In this document: positions 19,095 to 28,470 of the stretch, one piece after another | How the letters are laid out: the number at the start of each line of letters is the position of its first letter | Position numbering within the stretch: the stretch's first letter is position 1 | Assembly (NCBI GenBank): GCA_003963225.1 | Contig: RXKB01000016.1 | Location: 1-64,000, forward strand | DNA length: 64,000 nt | Source of the DNA: Candidatus Babelota bacterium | GTDB lineage: Bacteria > Babelota > Babeliae > Babelales > Vermiphilaceae | Direction of reading: 5' to 3' | Made by a program: the position numbers and the translations under genes | The notes under the pieces: generated by a model | Seen by the model: only the letters and a program-made list of their open reading frames with translations | What the model was told of the DNA's origin: nothing | Databases searched by the model: none

Positions 19095-19186
19095 TGGAGG
19101 AGAGGGGGGGATTCGAACCCCCGATTTCCATCGCTGGAAATAACGGTTTTCAAGACCGCCGCATTCAACCACTCTGCCACCTCTCC
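19095..19186 (-). tRNA. tRNA-Ser (UGA)
   Basis: A class II tRNA with a long variable arm, anticodon loop CTTGAAA (anticodon TGA), acceptor stem GGAGAGG/CCTCTCC, T arm GGGGG-TTCGAAT-CCCCC and an encoded CCA. The base before CCA is T. It is the last of three adjacent tRNAs on this strand. Confidence 0.95.
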
Positions 19187-19195
19187 ATAAAAATA

Positions 19196-19272
19196 TGGTG
19201 CGCCTGAAAGGAGTCGAACCTTTAACCTTCAGATCCGTAGTCTGACGCTCTATCCAATTGAGCTACAGGCGC
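19196..19272 (-). tRNA. tRNA-Arg (ACG)
   Basis: Acceptor GCGCCTG/CAGGCGC, anticodon stem TCAGA/TCTGA around loop CTACGGA (anticodon ACG, read as ICG), and an encoded CCA. It is the middle gene of the cluster. Confidence 0.96.
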
Positions 19273-19296
19273 ATAAAAAAATTAAAAGAAAATATC

Positions 19297-19387
19297 TGGT
19301 GGAGAGAGAGGGATTCGAACCCTCGCGTCCAGTTACCCAGACTCTTGCTTAGCAGGCAAGCGCTTTAGACCGCTCAGCCATCTCTCC
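19297..19387 (-). tRNA. tRNA-Ser (GCU)
   Basis: A class II tRNA with a long variable arm. The acceptor is GGAGAGA/TCTCTCC, the anticodon stem CTTGC/GCAAG encloses loop CTGCTAA (anticodon GCT), and CCA is encoded. It is the first gene of the minus-strand cluster, downstream of glyA. Confidence 0.95.
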
Positions 19388-19460
19388 AAGTATAGTTTCT
19401 GCTTCGATAATAATACCGATAATTGCATTTTTTGCAAATAAATTAATAAATTTATGACTC

Positions 19461-20756
19461 TTAATTTACAGGAATAGCTTCAATAACCGTTTTTAAGCAG
19501 TCATTTATTATTACTTCGTCCCATGTGCGTGGAATAGGAAACAGCTTGCAAAGTTGTAAAACACGTTCTTTGACCGTTCTAATCATAATATGATCTTGAT
19601 GATTGGTAAGTACCATATCTATTAAATACGCTATCTCTTCCATTTCGCTTTTACCCATGCCACGTGAGGTTATTGCAGGAGTGCCCAAGCGAATGCCACT
19701 GGCAATCCATGGCTTTTCAGGATCAAATGGAATACAGTTTTTATTAACAATAATACCAGCTCTTTCTAAAGCTTCTTGTGCCATAAAACCTTTGATTCTT
19801 TTGTTTCTAATATCTACATTGAGCAAATGATTTTCTGTATCCCCTGCAACAATACGATATCCTTTTTGATGCAATGATTTTGCTAATGTTTTTGCATTCA
19901 GTAGTACTTGTTTTTGATACGTAACAAATAGCGGATCCATTGCTTCTTTAAATGCAACAGCTTTTGCTGCAATAATATGTAATAATGGACCGCCTTGCAT
20001 CCCTGGAATAATAGTTTTATCTATTTTTTCTTCATGCTCTTTTGTGCTTAAAATAATACCGCCACGAGGGCCTCGTAATGTTTTGTGTGTAGTTGAAGTT
20101 ACAACATCTGCAAGTCCAACAGGAGATGGGTGTAGTTTTGCAGCAATTAATCCTGCAATGTGGGCAATATCTGCTAACAGATAAGCTTCAACGCTGTCTG
20201 CTATAGCTTTAAATTTCCTGAAATCTATTATTTTGCTGTAGGCAGAAGTACCTGCAATAATAAGTTTTGGTTTATGCTTTGCAGCCAGACTTGCTATTTC
20301 TTCAAAATTAAGCTCTTCAGTATCTTTATGAACGCCGTATTGCATAGCTTTAAACCATTTGCCAGAAAAGTTTACAGGATGTCCATGGGTAAGGTGCCCT
20401 CCTGCCATTAAGTTCATGCCTAAGATGGTATCTCCTGGTTCAAGCAACGCCATGTATGCCGCCATATTTGCTTGAGAGCCTGCATGCGGTTGTACATTAG
20501 CATGCTGTGCACCAAATAGTTCTTTGCATCTATTAATTGCAAGTTGCTCTGCTTGATCAACAAATGAGCATCCTGCATAATATCTTTTGTCAGGGTATCC
20601 TTCAGCATATTTATTAGTTAAGCATGAACCAGCAGTTTGCAATACCGCTTGAGACACATAGTTTTCTGAGGCTATCAGATTGATAGTATCTTGTTGTCGT
20701 TCATACTCTTTTTCGATCAATGATGCCATTTCAGGATCATGTCGTTTTAAATACAT
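19461..20756 (-). CDS. glyA: Serine hydroxymethyltransferase
   Basis: PLP enzyme interconverting serine plus tetrahydrofolate with glycine plus methylene-tetrahydrofolate, the main source of one-carbon units. At 431 residues it is full length. Family motifs are LIASENYVS, NKYAEGYPDKRYYAG, GHLTHGHPVNFSG, and the PLP lysine in TSTTHKTLRGPRGG. AGGAAA lies upstream of the ATG and a TATACT box is about 30 bases further up. The three tRNAs follow it on the same strand. Confidence 0.97.
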   Translation of the reverse strand: MYLKRHDPEMASLIEKEYERQQDTINLIASENYVSQAVLQTAGSCLTNKYAEGYPDKRYYAGCSFVDQAEQLAINRCKELFGAQHANVQPHAGSQANMAAYMALLEPGDTILGMNLMAGGHLTHGHPVNFSGKWFKAMQYGVHKDTEELNFEEIASLAAKHKPKLIIAGTSAYSKIIDFRKFKAIADSVEAYLLADIAHIAGLIAAKLHPSPVGLADVVTSTTHKTLRGPRGGIILSTKEHEEKIDKTIIPGMQGGPLLHIIAAKAVAFKEAMDPLFVTYQKQVLLNAKTLAKSLHQKGYRIVAGDTENHLLNVDIRNKRIKGFMAQEALERAGIIVNKNCIPFDPEKPWIASGIRLGTPAITSRGMGKSEMEEIAYLIDMVLTNHQDHIMIRTVKERVLQLCKLFPIPRTWDEVIINDCLKTVIEAIPVN

Positions 20757-20934
20757 ACTATTTTCCTATTTCTTTAATACATGATATTTAGTATAAAACT
20801 AATATCTAAAATATAAAGACAAACAAAAATAGCTTTTTTTTAATATCTTATTGTATTTTGCGCTAGCAAAAACTGTTTTTTTTGATATTCTATTGTAAAT
20901 TTTTATCAATGTATCATCTATAAGGAACTGTCTT

Positions 20935-21264
20935 ATGAAGTTATTACATCATAGTTTTATATGTTGTTTTTTTATATTACCTGCTATTACTATTTGTATG
21001 GAAAACATTAAGCAAAAGCATCAGCAAGCTAAGAGCGAAAGACCCAAAAGAAGAGATATGCAATATTCAGATTCAGAAAGCCCAGCTACTGAATTTTCAC
21101 TATCAGTCAAAAGAAGGCTTAGTTTTAATAATGATGAAAATAAAAAATATAAGAAAAACGATCTGACTCAGGAAAATCAAAAATGGAAAGTGCAGCAGGA
21201 AGTTACTCAGACTTGGCTTGTTGAAAATCTTGCAAAACTCAATCTAAATCAAAACAATAAGTAA
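20935..21264 (+). CDS. Small basic exported protein
   Basis: A 109-residue protein with a good Shine-Dalgarno (AAGGAA), a signal peptide (HHSFICCFFILPAITIC) and then MEN. The mature part is hydrophilic and highly charged, with basic clusters (RPKRR, VKRRLSF, KKYKK) and probably little fixed structure. The basic clusters look like nuclear-localisation signals of eukaryotes, but such short clusters arise easily by chance. A terminator follows. Function unknown. Confidence 0.65.
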   Translation: MKLLHHSFICCFFILPAITICMENIKQKHQQAKSERPKRRDMQYSDSESPATEFSLSVKRRLSFNNDENKKYKKNDLTQENQKWKVQQEVTQTWLVENLAKLNLNQNNK

Positions 21265-21287
21265 TACTTATTCTATTAATAGTATTT

Positions 21288-21317
21288 AAGGCATTGTTAT
21301 TTTTAAGGCAATGCCTT
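21288..21317 (+). terminator. Rho-independent terminator
   Basis: AAGGCATTG and CAATGCCTT form a nine-base stem with a 12-base loop, followed by a run of T. It ends the small exported-protein gene at 20935-21264. Confidence 0.75.
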
Positions 21318-21484
21318 TTTTATGGGATGCATAACAAGTTGTATTCTTTTTCTTTGTTCTTTTGAATAGCAAAATACCATTTTATATATTTTTAAAAACA
21401 TGTTAATTGACTTTGTTACTATAAATAAAGCACGATACACATCAGGATGAAAGCGGATGTATTGAAAGAATATGTTGGAAAAAA

Positions 21485-22498
21485 ATGTGTGTAATGCAAA
21501 AAAAGATTTTAGAAAAAGCTTTTATTATGTTAGGCGTTATCCTCATGCTTCCTGGTTGTACGCATCGATCACATATTGTGACCAAAAGAATCATAGTTGA
21601 AATTGGCAAAAAAAATGATGTTAGTTTTTGTGCCCAAGAGCCCCCGCCTATTACTATATGGATACACGGAACCATGTTTTTAAAAAAGCCTTTTTTTCAC
21701 GAAATTTTTGCTCAGGATGCTCTTTTGAATTTGGCTATTTATATGGATAAAGATTTTTATTCTCATCAAATTGCAGAATTGTTGTATCAGCAAGACCCAG
21801 GGCAGTTTCCATTAGAAACATTATATGCTTTTTCTTGGTCAGGCAAGCTAAGTGCAATGTCTAGATTTGACGCAGCAAAAAAATTGTATCATCAATTAAT
21901 TGAATTGATTGAAAAATATAAAAAAAAATGGGCACTGTATCCCAAAATAAACATTATTGCCCATAGCCACGGTGCTAATGTTGCCCTTAATTTAGGGCTT
22001 ATTGAAAAAATTTATCAAAAAAAATTGAAAATCGATACTTTATTATTGCTAGCCTGTCCAGTGCAAAAAGAAACCATGCATTATGCTGGAAGTAAAGAGT
22101 TTCGGCGTATTTATTCTTTATATTCTTCACTTGATATGGTTCAGGTAATAGCTCCTCAACAAGGAAGCACTAAAAAACCTTTTTCTAAAAGAATATTTCC
22201 GGGCCATTTAAAGGTAGTGCAAGCAAAAGTAAAATTAAACGGGAAAGCAATTTTTCATACAGATTTTACGTCAAGATATTTTATACAGAGCATACCGTCT
22301 TTGTTGGAAAAATTACACGAATTAGAGGAAGATTATGCACAATATGTTGCAAAAAAAATTGTATTACACATTATCTTGCAAAAACAAAAAAGCAAGTATT
22401 ATAATGTTGCCACCGCAAGAAAAAGGTACCCTTTAAAAAAAAAATTATACGCTCAAAATCTTTTTAAAAAGAAAGACTTTAGAGATATTTATTTATAA
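21485..22498 (+). CDS. Lipoprotein with alpha/beta-hydrolase fold
   Basis: A 337-residue protein with a lipoprotein-type signal (GVILMLPGC, lipid-modified Cys at about 25). The mature part has WIHGT (oxyanion-hole type) at about 59-63 and the nucleophile elbow AHSHGAN with Ser at about 161, so it is probably a serine esterase or lipase anchored to a membrane. A candidate Asp lies in SSLDMV and candidate His in FHTDF. The C-terminal 60 residues are very basic. GGAAA lies just before the ATG. It converges on clpB across a perfect hairpin. The substrate cannot be told. Confidence 0.8.
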   Translation: MCVMQKKILEKAFIMLGVILMLPGCTHRSHIVTKRIIVEIGKKNDVSFCAQEPPPITIWIHGTMFLKKPFFHEIFAQDALLNLAIYMDKDFYSHQIAELLYQQDPGQFPLETLYAFSWSGKLSAMSRFDAAKKLYHQLIELIEKYKKKWALYPKINIIAHSHGANVALNLGLIEKIYQKKLKIDTLLLLACPVQKETMHYAGSKEFRRIYSLYSSLDMVQVIAPQQGSTKKPFSKRIFPGHLKVVQAKVKLNGKAIFHTDFTSRYFIQSIPSLLEKLHELEEDYAQYVAKKIVLHIILQKQKSKYYNVATARKRYPLKKKLYAQNLFKKKDFRDIYL

Positions 22499-22618
22499 TA
22501 AGTACTTTGAAGTAAGATCGATATCCTATTACAATGTATTATTTCATAACAAAACAAAAAAAGGGCAAAAAATAAAGTATATAAAAACATTGTATATTGC
22601 ATTACAAAAGTTATTTGT

Positions 22619-22654
22619 TACAAAGAGCAAAGATAATTATCTTTGCTCTTTGTA
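22619..22654. terminator. Perfect hairpin between convergent genes
   Basis: Sixteen-base arms (TACAAAGAGCAAAGAT and its exact complement) flank a four-base loop AATT. It lies between the hydrolase gene and clpB, so it can serve both strands. The T-tract is weak on each side. Confidence 0.65.
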
Positions 22655-22660
22655 CTATAG

Positions 22661-24805
22661 TTACCTTATGTTAAAGTTGCCTTCATTGTAATCAACAGTT
22701 AGCGTTGTGATGGTGTTGGTCTTTTTACTTAACATATATTGAGCAACAGGAATAACAATATGTTTATGAAGTACCCTTTTTAAAGGACGCGCGCCAAACT
22801 CTTTTTGGTACCCTTCATTGATTAATGCATTAACGGCTGTTGGTGTTACGTGTAGATTAATCTCTTTTTCTAAAAGTTGTTTTTGTAATTTTGTTATTTG
22901 GATATTGGCAATTAAAGCAATCTGTTCTTTTTGTAAGCTATTGAAAAAGCATATGCCATCAAAACGGTTGATAAGTTCTGGTCTAAAGACATGTAATAGT
23001 TCTTTTTCTATACTTTTTTTAATATCGACAGTAACTGTCTCAGCTTCTAATAAAAGATGTGAGCCAATATTAGAAGTCATAATAATAATACAGTTTTTAC
23101 AAGAGACGGTGCGTCCTTGTCCGTCTGTAAGTCTGCCTTCATCAATCATTTGCAAAAAGATATTGTGCACATCTGGATGGGCTTTTGCAACCTCATCAAA
23201 CAGAATTACCGTATACGGATTTTTGCGAATTTTTTCAGTAAGCTGACCGCCTTCTTCGTAGCCTACATATCCAGGTGGGGATCCTATTAAACGGGCTACT
23301 GTGTGCCTTTCTGTATATTCAGACATATCAATACGAATAAGTTTTTTTTCATCGGCAAATAAAAATTGGGCAACTGTTTTTGCAATTTCTGTTTTGCCAA
23401 CGCCAGTAGGTCCCAAAAATAGAAAAGAACCAATCGGTTTTTGTTGGTCTGCAATGCCTGCTTTATGTACTTGAATAGCATTGGTTACAGTAGTAATTGC
23501 TTCATCTTGGCCTACTACTCTTTCATGTAGTGCGTTTTCCATAGCAAGCATTTTTTCTGATTCAGACTGTTGCAAGCAAGATGCTTGAATACCGGTCCAC
23601 CGTTCGAGTACTTTTGCAATATCTGTTGAATCCACATCTTGTTTGAGCATAGTTGGAGGGTTTTGTGCAATTTTAGTTTTTTGGGTTTCAAGTTCACGTT
23701 CTAATTTTGCAATAATCGCATATTTAATTTCTGATGCACGTGCAAAATCACCTTCGCGTTCTGCAGATTGAAAGGCATGCGTATATTTTTCTATATCTTT
23801 TTTGATAGTGTTAATCTTTTCAAGGGGTTCTTTTTCTGCCTGCCATTTTTTTTTTAATTGCTCTAATTCTTCTTTTTTTGTTGTAAGTTCTAAATCAAGC
23901 TCTTGTAGTCTTTTGCTTGCATTAGCATTGTCCTTTTCTTGATTCAAGGCCACTTTTTCTATTTCAAGCTGGCGAATTAGCCGTTCAATTTGATCAACAA
24001 TTTCTGGTTGTGAATCTATGTTCATTTTAACCATGGCTGCAGCTTCGTCTATTAAATCTATAGCTTTGTCTGGCAAAAACCGCTCAGTAATATGTTGGGC
24101 AGATAGTTTTACTGCATCCACTAAAGCACTATCTTTAATATGAATTTTGTGATGGAGTTCAAACCGTTGTTTAAGGCCGCGAACAATAGAAATGGCATCA
24201 GGAATGGTTGGCTCTTCAATTAATACGGGCTGAAACCTGCGTTCAAGTGCTGCGTCTTTTTCTATATATTTTTTGTATTCTGCAATAGTGGTGGCCCCAA
24301 TACAATGCAGTTCCCCGCGAGCAAGGGCTGGTTTTAAAAGGTTAGAAGCATCCATGCCCCCACCAGTAGAGCCAATACCAACAAGCATATGCAGTTCGTC
24401 TATAAAAAGAATAAGCTCATCAGGCGCGCTTTCTATATCTTTGACTATATTTTTAAGCCTTTCTTCAAGCTCGCCTTGATATTTTGCACCTGCCACCAAA
24501 AGGCCTAAGTCCAAAGAAAAAATCTGTTTGTTTTTTAAGGTCTCTGGCACATCATTGGCAATAATACGCTGTGCAATGCCTTCTACAATTGCTGTTTTGC
24601 CTACGCCCGGATTACCAATAAGCACGGGGTTGTTTTTGGTGCGACGTGACAATATTTGCATTACTCTTCTTACTTCCTCATGCCTGCCAATAACAGGATC
24701 TAATGATCCTGTCTTGGCTTTTTGGGTAATATTTAGGCAATATTTTTCGAGGTGTTCAAACTTTTTTTTATTTTGTTTTGGTGACTGATTTAATTGAGTT
24801 TGCAT
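22661..24805 (-). CDS. clpB: ClpB disaggregase without N-terminal domain
   Basis: Hexameric AAA+ chaperone that pulls proteins from aggregates together with DnaK. The 714-residue protein has Walker A1 GNPGVGKT (64-71), first Walker B LFIDE, a coiled-coil middle domain (about 275-385), Walker A2 GPTGVGKT (465-472) and second Walker B LFDE. The middle domain marks it as ClpB rather than ClpA or ClpC. The N-terminal Clp_N repeats (about 150 residues) are absent. The protein begins 16 residues before the linker EHLEKYCLNIT. AAGGAG precedes the ATG, so the short form is the primary product and not a truncation artefact. Confidence 0.95.
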   Translation of the reverse strand: MQTQLNQSPKQNKKKFEHLEKYCLNITQKAKTGSLDPVIGRHEEVRRVMQILSRRTKNNPVLIGNPGVGKTAIVEGIAQRIIANDVPETLKNKQIFSLDLGLLVAGAKYQGELEERLKNIVKDIESAPDELILFIDELHMLVGIGSTGGGMDASNLLKPALARGELHCIGATTIAEYKKYIEKDAALERRFQPVLIEEPTIPDAISIVRGLKQRFELHHKIHIKDSALVDAVKLSAQHITERFLPDKAIDLIDEAAAMVKMNIDSQPEIVDQIERLIRQLEIEKVALNQEKDNANASKRLQELDLELTTKKEELEQLKKKWQAEKEPLEKINTIKKDIEKYTHAFQSAEREGDFARASEIKYAIIAKLERELETQKTKIAQNPPTMLKQDVDSTDIAKVLERWTGIQASCLQQSESEKMLAMENALHERVVGQDEAITTVTNAIQVHKAGIADQQKPIGSFLFLGPTGVGKTEIAKTVAQFLFADEKKLIRIDMSEYTERHTVARLIGSPPGYVGYEEGGQLTEKIRKNPYTVILFDEVAKAHPDVHNIFLQMIDEGRLTDGQGRTVSCKNCIIIMTSNIGSHLLLEAETVTVDIKKSIEKELLHVFRPELINRFDGICFFNSLQKEQIALIANIQITKLQKQLLEKEINLHVTPTAVNALINEGYQKEFGARPLKRVLHKHIVIPVAQYMLSKKTNTITTLTVDYNEGNFNIR

Positions 24806-24928
24806 AATAAACTCCTTACTACCTTGAGTGTTTTATAGGTAACAAATATGAGTCTTATTATATTAGCTTTTTTTGTCTTGTCATATAATGTATTAAAAAA
24901 TTGTTAAAAACTTAATATTATTTTACTT

Positions 24929-25834
24929 TTAGGATTGCCATAAAATTGTGGGGATTGTTTTTTGGTCAATGCCAACATAAAATTGCGATATATTCCCTAA
25001 TAGCAGATTTTCATCTTTAAGCCTTTCTTTGGATGATTCATGTTTTATTTCTTCAAAGGTACTATATTGTATTGTTTTGCATGCTTCAACAAAGTTATCA
25101 ATATCATTGCTTGGATTGTTAAAAAAAACTTTAATATATCTTAATAGATCTTTAATATTTTCTTTTTTGTAATTCAAATCATTGCTGAATTGATCATAAA
25201 TTGCTTTTTTTATATTGTCATTTAAATTATTACCGTTTTCATATGAGAATGCAAAAACAAATTGAGTCTTGTTTTGATTAATTGTATTTTTAATTAAAAA
25301 CAGGCTTAAACTATATTGTATAGGTACTGAACATATACTGGTGTTGTCTTGAAAAGTGATATCTTTTGTTTGTGTTAAAGAGCTAAGGGCGAAACACCAA
25401 TATTTTCTTTTTGTGATATAAAAATATAATATTGGTTCAATAAATATAGGATTTTTTATTTCTGAATATATAGCATTATGCGGAATTGTGTTGGGATTTA
25501 AAGATTCATTATTAAGACCATAGTTGTAATATGTTTTGCAAGTTGCAAAAAAATGTAGCACATTTTTGGCCTTCTTTAATAAGTTTTTTCTGTATTCTAT
25601 TTCTTCTTCGCTAGGTTTTAAAGACTTATTTTTCCACGTTTTATGGGTAGTAATTATTTTTAGTAGGCTTATAGCAAGAGTCGCATCATTGTATACGTAT
25701 TGCAAAATATATTGTGTGATATCTGTAGGAAAAGAATGTAATGAGTAATCAGTTGATGATACTTGCTGCTCGGTGCCATTGATGTTACTTAGCATAAAAC
25801 AAAATACAGCGCATAGAATTTTCAATGATTGCAT
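24929..25834 (-). CDS. Exported protein with F-box-like N-terminus
   Basis: A 301-residue protein from the ATG at 25834 (a GTG lies six bases upstream). A signal peptide (KILCAVFCFMLSNING) is followed by an F-box-like two-part pattern: SFPTDITQYILQYVY at about 36-50 and VLHFFATCKTYYNYG at about 94-108, with an insertion of about 40 residues between them. The TCK motif matches that at 15743-16687. The rest has no recognised domain. It lies between uvrC and clpB on the same strand. Confidence 0.72.
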   Translation of the reverse strand: MQSLKILCAVFCFMLSNINGTEQQVSSTDYSLHSFPTDITQYILQYVYNDATLAISLLKIITTHKTWKNKSLKPSEEEIEYRKNLLKKAKNVLHFFATCKTYYNYGLNNESLNPNTIPHNAIYSEIKNPIFIEPILYFYITKRKYWCFALSSLTQTKDITFQDNTSICSVPIQYSLSLFLIKNTINQNKTQFVFAFSYENGNNLNDNIKKAIYDQFSNDLNYKKENIKDLLRYIKVFFNNPSNDIDNFVEACKTIQYSTFEEIKHESSKERLKDENLLLGNISQFYVGIDQKTIPTILWQS

Positions 25835-25929
25835 AAACACGTTCTTTCATTTTTTTTAATAGTAATAGTATAAAATATAATAATGCAATTTTTTTGAACA
25901 TAATGCAATTAATTAGTCAAGAATAATTT

Positions 25930-27195
25930 CTACAGTTTTTTACGTCGCAATCTGTGGTATGAAATAGCAAAATGATGTGCGTAATCACGCAGTGCAATAA
26001 GCACTTGGCCAATCGCGCTGTGTTTGTCAAGATGAATGCCATTTGGAAAAGTGGGGCCAAATAAAATCTCTTCTTTTTTTGCCAAACTTACAAGCAAAAC
26101 ATTATTTATCACTTTTTCAACAGCGTGAAGTTGCCCTTTTCCGCCGTCAATTACTATCAGATCTGGAAAATCATTGTCATTTTTATATCGGCGCACAACA
26201 ATTTCTTGGAATGCGGCATAATCATGCTGTTGTGTTAATGATTGTATAGCAAACCGCCTGAACTTGTTTTTATCTGGTTTTCCATGTAAAAAACGTATGC
26301 AGGATCCTACTATTTCTTGACTTTGAAAATGTGAAATATCAAAACAATCAATAGTTGCAATTGGGTTTTGTGTTTTTAAAAAATGTTGTAGTTGTATTGC
26401 TAAGTCGTCTGGAATATGATCGCGCAACTTGGTTGGTTGCAATACATTAATAATCTGATCTGCGTATTTTTCTAGAGAAAATTTTGTTTTTAACGTAGCA
26501 AAAATACTATCTAAGTGATCAAGATATCGCTTCATGTTTCGAGCTTTTTCATACAGCATTTGGGCGCTGTACTCTTTTATTTTGTTTTGTATTGACGCAA
26601 TAAAGGCTTGTTTATCTGCTTGTAACACATCAATAGCAAGTTGCATTCTAAAAAGGTACCCGTCTTGGTCAAAATCTTTTTTGCATGAGCCTGCGCAAAT
26701 GCCAATATGATATTGTAAACAGCCATTTTCTATCTGTTTGTTACACAGATTAAGTTGAAACGTATTTTTTAAAAAAGTGACAGCATTGCGAGCATCAGTT
26801 TTGTGTAAAAAGGGACCAAAATAAATACCTTTTTCTTTTTTTGTCCGTACAATTGACATAGTTGGCAAGGAAGTTTTGGTAATAAAAATATAGACAAAAG
26901 GATCGCCATCTTTTAATAACGTGTTGTATTTTGGTTTGTGCTGACCAATAAGCTCTGCTTCAAGAAGTAGTGCTTCTATTTCGGTATTTGTTTTAATGGT
27001 TTCTATGGTTTGGTATTCAGTAAGTAGTCCGTCTATTTTCCAATCTTTATCTTGTTTTAAAAAATAAGATTTGACACGATCTTGCAGGTTTTTGGCTTTG
27101 CCAATGTATAATATGACCCCGTCTTTGTTTTTAAAAACATACACGCCTGCAACACGGGGTAAAGATTCTATTAATTGACTGACATCTTTTTTCAT
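25930..27195 (-). CDS. uvrC: UvrC-type excinuclease lacking the C-terminal HhH domain
   Basis: Nuclease subunit of nucleotide excision repair. The 421-residue protein has the GIY-YIG domain (GVYVFKN, then LYIGKAKNLQDRV), a Cys-rich middle (LCNKQIENGC, CAGSC) and the RNase H-like second nuclease domain with DCFDISH, VIDGGKGQL and HFAISYH. It ends immediately after HRLRRKKL, where standard UvrC (about 600 residues) continues into the tandem HhH DNA-binding domain. The UvrB-binding helix pair may remain around residues 205-225. I prefer the ATG at 27195 over the TTG at 27213. No uvrA or uvrB is in the window. Confidence 0.9.
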   Translation of the reverse strand: MKKDVSQLIESLPRVAGVYVFKNKDGVILYIGKAKNLQDRVKSYFLKQDKDWKIDGLLTEYQTIETIKTNTEIEALLLEAELIGQHKPKYNTLLKDGDPFVYIFITKTSLPTMSIVRTKKEKGIYFGPFLHKTDARNAVTFLKNTFQLNLCNKQIENGCLQYHIGICAGSCKKDFDQDGYLFRMQLAIDVLQADKQAFIASIQNKIKEYSAQMLYEKARNMKRYLDHLDSIFATLKTKFSLEKYADQIINVLQPTKLRDHIPDDLAIQLQHFLKTQNPIATIDCFDISHFQSQEIVGSCIRFLHGKPDKNKFRRFAIQSLTQQHDYAAFQEIVVRRYKNDNDFPDLIVIDGGKGQLHAVEKVINNVLLVSLAKKEEILFGPTFPNGIHLDKHSAIGQVLIALRDYAHHFAISYHRLRRKKL

Positions 27196-27319
27196 ACTAA
27201 AACTTTGCAGCAATATATATAGTAAGTGTTACATTATTAAGATATAATACAGTATATTAGTAATTAATTAAATAGCTTGTTCCTTTGTGTTGTGTTACAT
27301 TAAAAAAGGCAGTTTGCTT

Positions 27320-28270
27320 GTGTTTAAAAAATTTTTTAAACTTTTTTTGTTTTGTATTGGTCAACTATACACGCAATCAGTTTTTATTACACCCAATAAA
27401 AAATATATTTTTGGATCAGGTGTGTTGTTATCTATTATTGCATTGATGTATGTATATAACAACAATCAAGATTGCACCTCAAATGCAGTTGCAAATACCA
27501 AAGAAGATAGCAAAGATAAGAAAAAAAATGATATTGAGAAAACAACGAATGTTTTAAGTGCTCCTTCTAATTCAAAGTCATTTCAATTAACAAAAGAAGA
27601 ATTATTAAATCAATTTTATAAAACAATAGAAGCCATCGATAAAACAATAACCTTAGAACTAAAAAACTACATGGTTACTGAAGATACAAATCAAGTCTTT
27701 TTTAATCAATTGTCAGAAGAATTTAAAAAATGGCATAGTGATAATGTTTATGAAAAAGCAGAATGTGTTTATATTCCTACATTCTATATATCAATCTATA
27801 AATCATTAAATATCCATCAATTATCAAATGTGTACGATGTACATTTTTTTGGTATCAAGCAATGCCATCACGCTTTATATTCTTTATTGACCAGTAATGT
27901 GCGAGAATATATCGAGCAAAAAAATAAACCACTATATCAATCTCTAGAATGCAAACTTCTTTTTTGTATAACAATTTCCGATCCACAATTTTTGAAGGCA
28001 GATTTTTTTATAAACTTATTTTTAGAGCTAGCAAAAGACTATGAATATTATTGGAGCGGTAAAGTTGCTGGTTTTTCATTAATAAATTTTAATGCATTTT
28101 TTGGAAACTATGAAAAAATAGAACAAAATTATAAGAATGAGCTATCATTGCATGTGGTTGAAGAAAAAGTATTAATTTCATTACAAAATTCTAACAATAA
28201 AATAAGTAATCAACAATCGATTACTGGCTCTCATTTGATAGAAATACCAATAGATTTAAACATTATTTAA
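27320..28270 (+). CDS. Membrane-anchored or exported protein of unknown function
   Basis: The frame is open from 27287. Candidate starts are GTG 27287, TTG 27314 and GTG 27320, and an AAGG at 27306-27309 fits either of the last two. From 27320 the product has 316 residues. Two hydrophobic segments (KLFLFCIGQLYTQSVF and GVLLSIIALMYVY) are followed by a Lys/Asp-rich linker and a helical domain of about 220 residues. No motif was recognised. It is divergent from uvrC. Confidence 0.62.
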   Translation: MFKKFFKLFLFCIGQLYTQSVFITPNKKYIFGSGVLLSIIALMYVYNNNQDCTSNAVANTKEDSKDKKKNDIEKTTNVLSAPSNSKSFQLTKEELLNQFYKTIEAIDKTITLELKNYMVTEDTNQVFFNQLSEEFKKWHSDNVYEKAECVYIPTFYISIYKSLNIHQLSNVYDVHFFGIKQCHHALYSLLTSNVREYIEQKNKPLYQSLECKLLFCITISDPQFLKADFFINLFLELAKDYEYYWSGKVAGFSLINFNAFFGNYEKIEQNYKNELSLHVVEEKVLISLQNSNNKISNQQSITGSHLIEIPIDLNII

Positions 28271-28470
28271 TTAAGTAATGCGTGACCGTGGATGCCGATG
28301 TACCAAAGCGATTTTCTAATCCGCCTTAAAAACATATTTTTTAATTTTCAAATAGAATAAATGTTGTCAATAATCTTTTTTAAAATACAGTTTTTATAGT
28401 TTAAGATGCTTTTTCTATGGCTATTTGCTAAGATAATGACGTATATACTTTTTATCAAAAAGAGAAGACA
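28271..28470. other. Intergenic region with a GC-rich island
   Basis: A block of about 46 bases at 28280-28325 is about half G+C, in surroundings near 25-30%. On the minus strand it can encode a 22-residue peptide starting MFLRRIRKSLWYIG. It may be a remnant of a lost gene or a repeat. I cannot identify it. Confidence 0.35.

Noticed and set aside
19061..19180. N-terminal extension of the DUF1653 protein
   Set aside because: The added residues are a translation of the tRNA-Ser gene. A good Shine-Dalgarno supports the shorter start.
22818..23246. A 142-codon frame antisense to clpB
   Set aside because: It is a shadow of a strongly conserved gene in the opposite strand, with no start signal.
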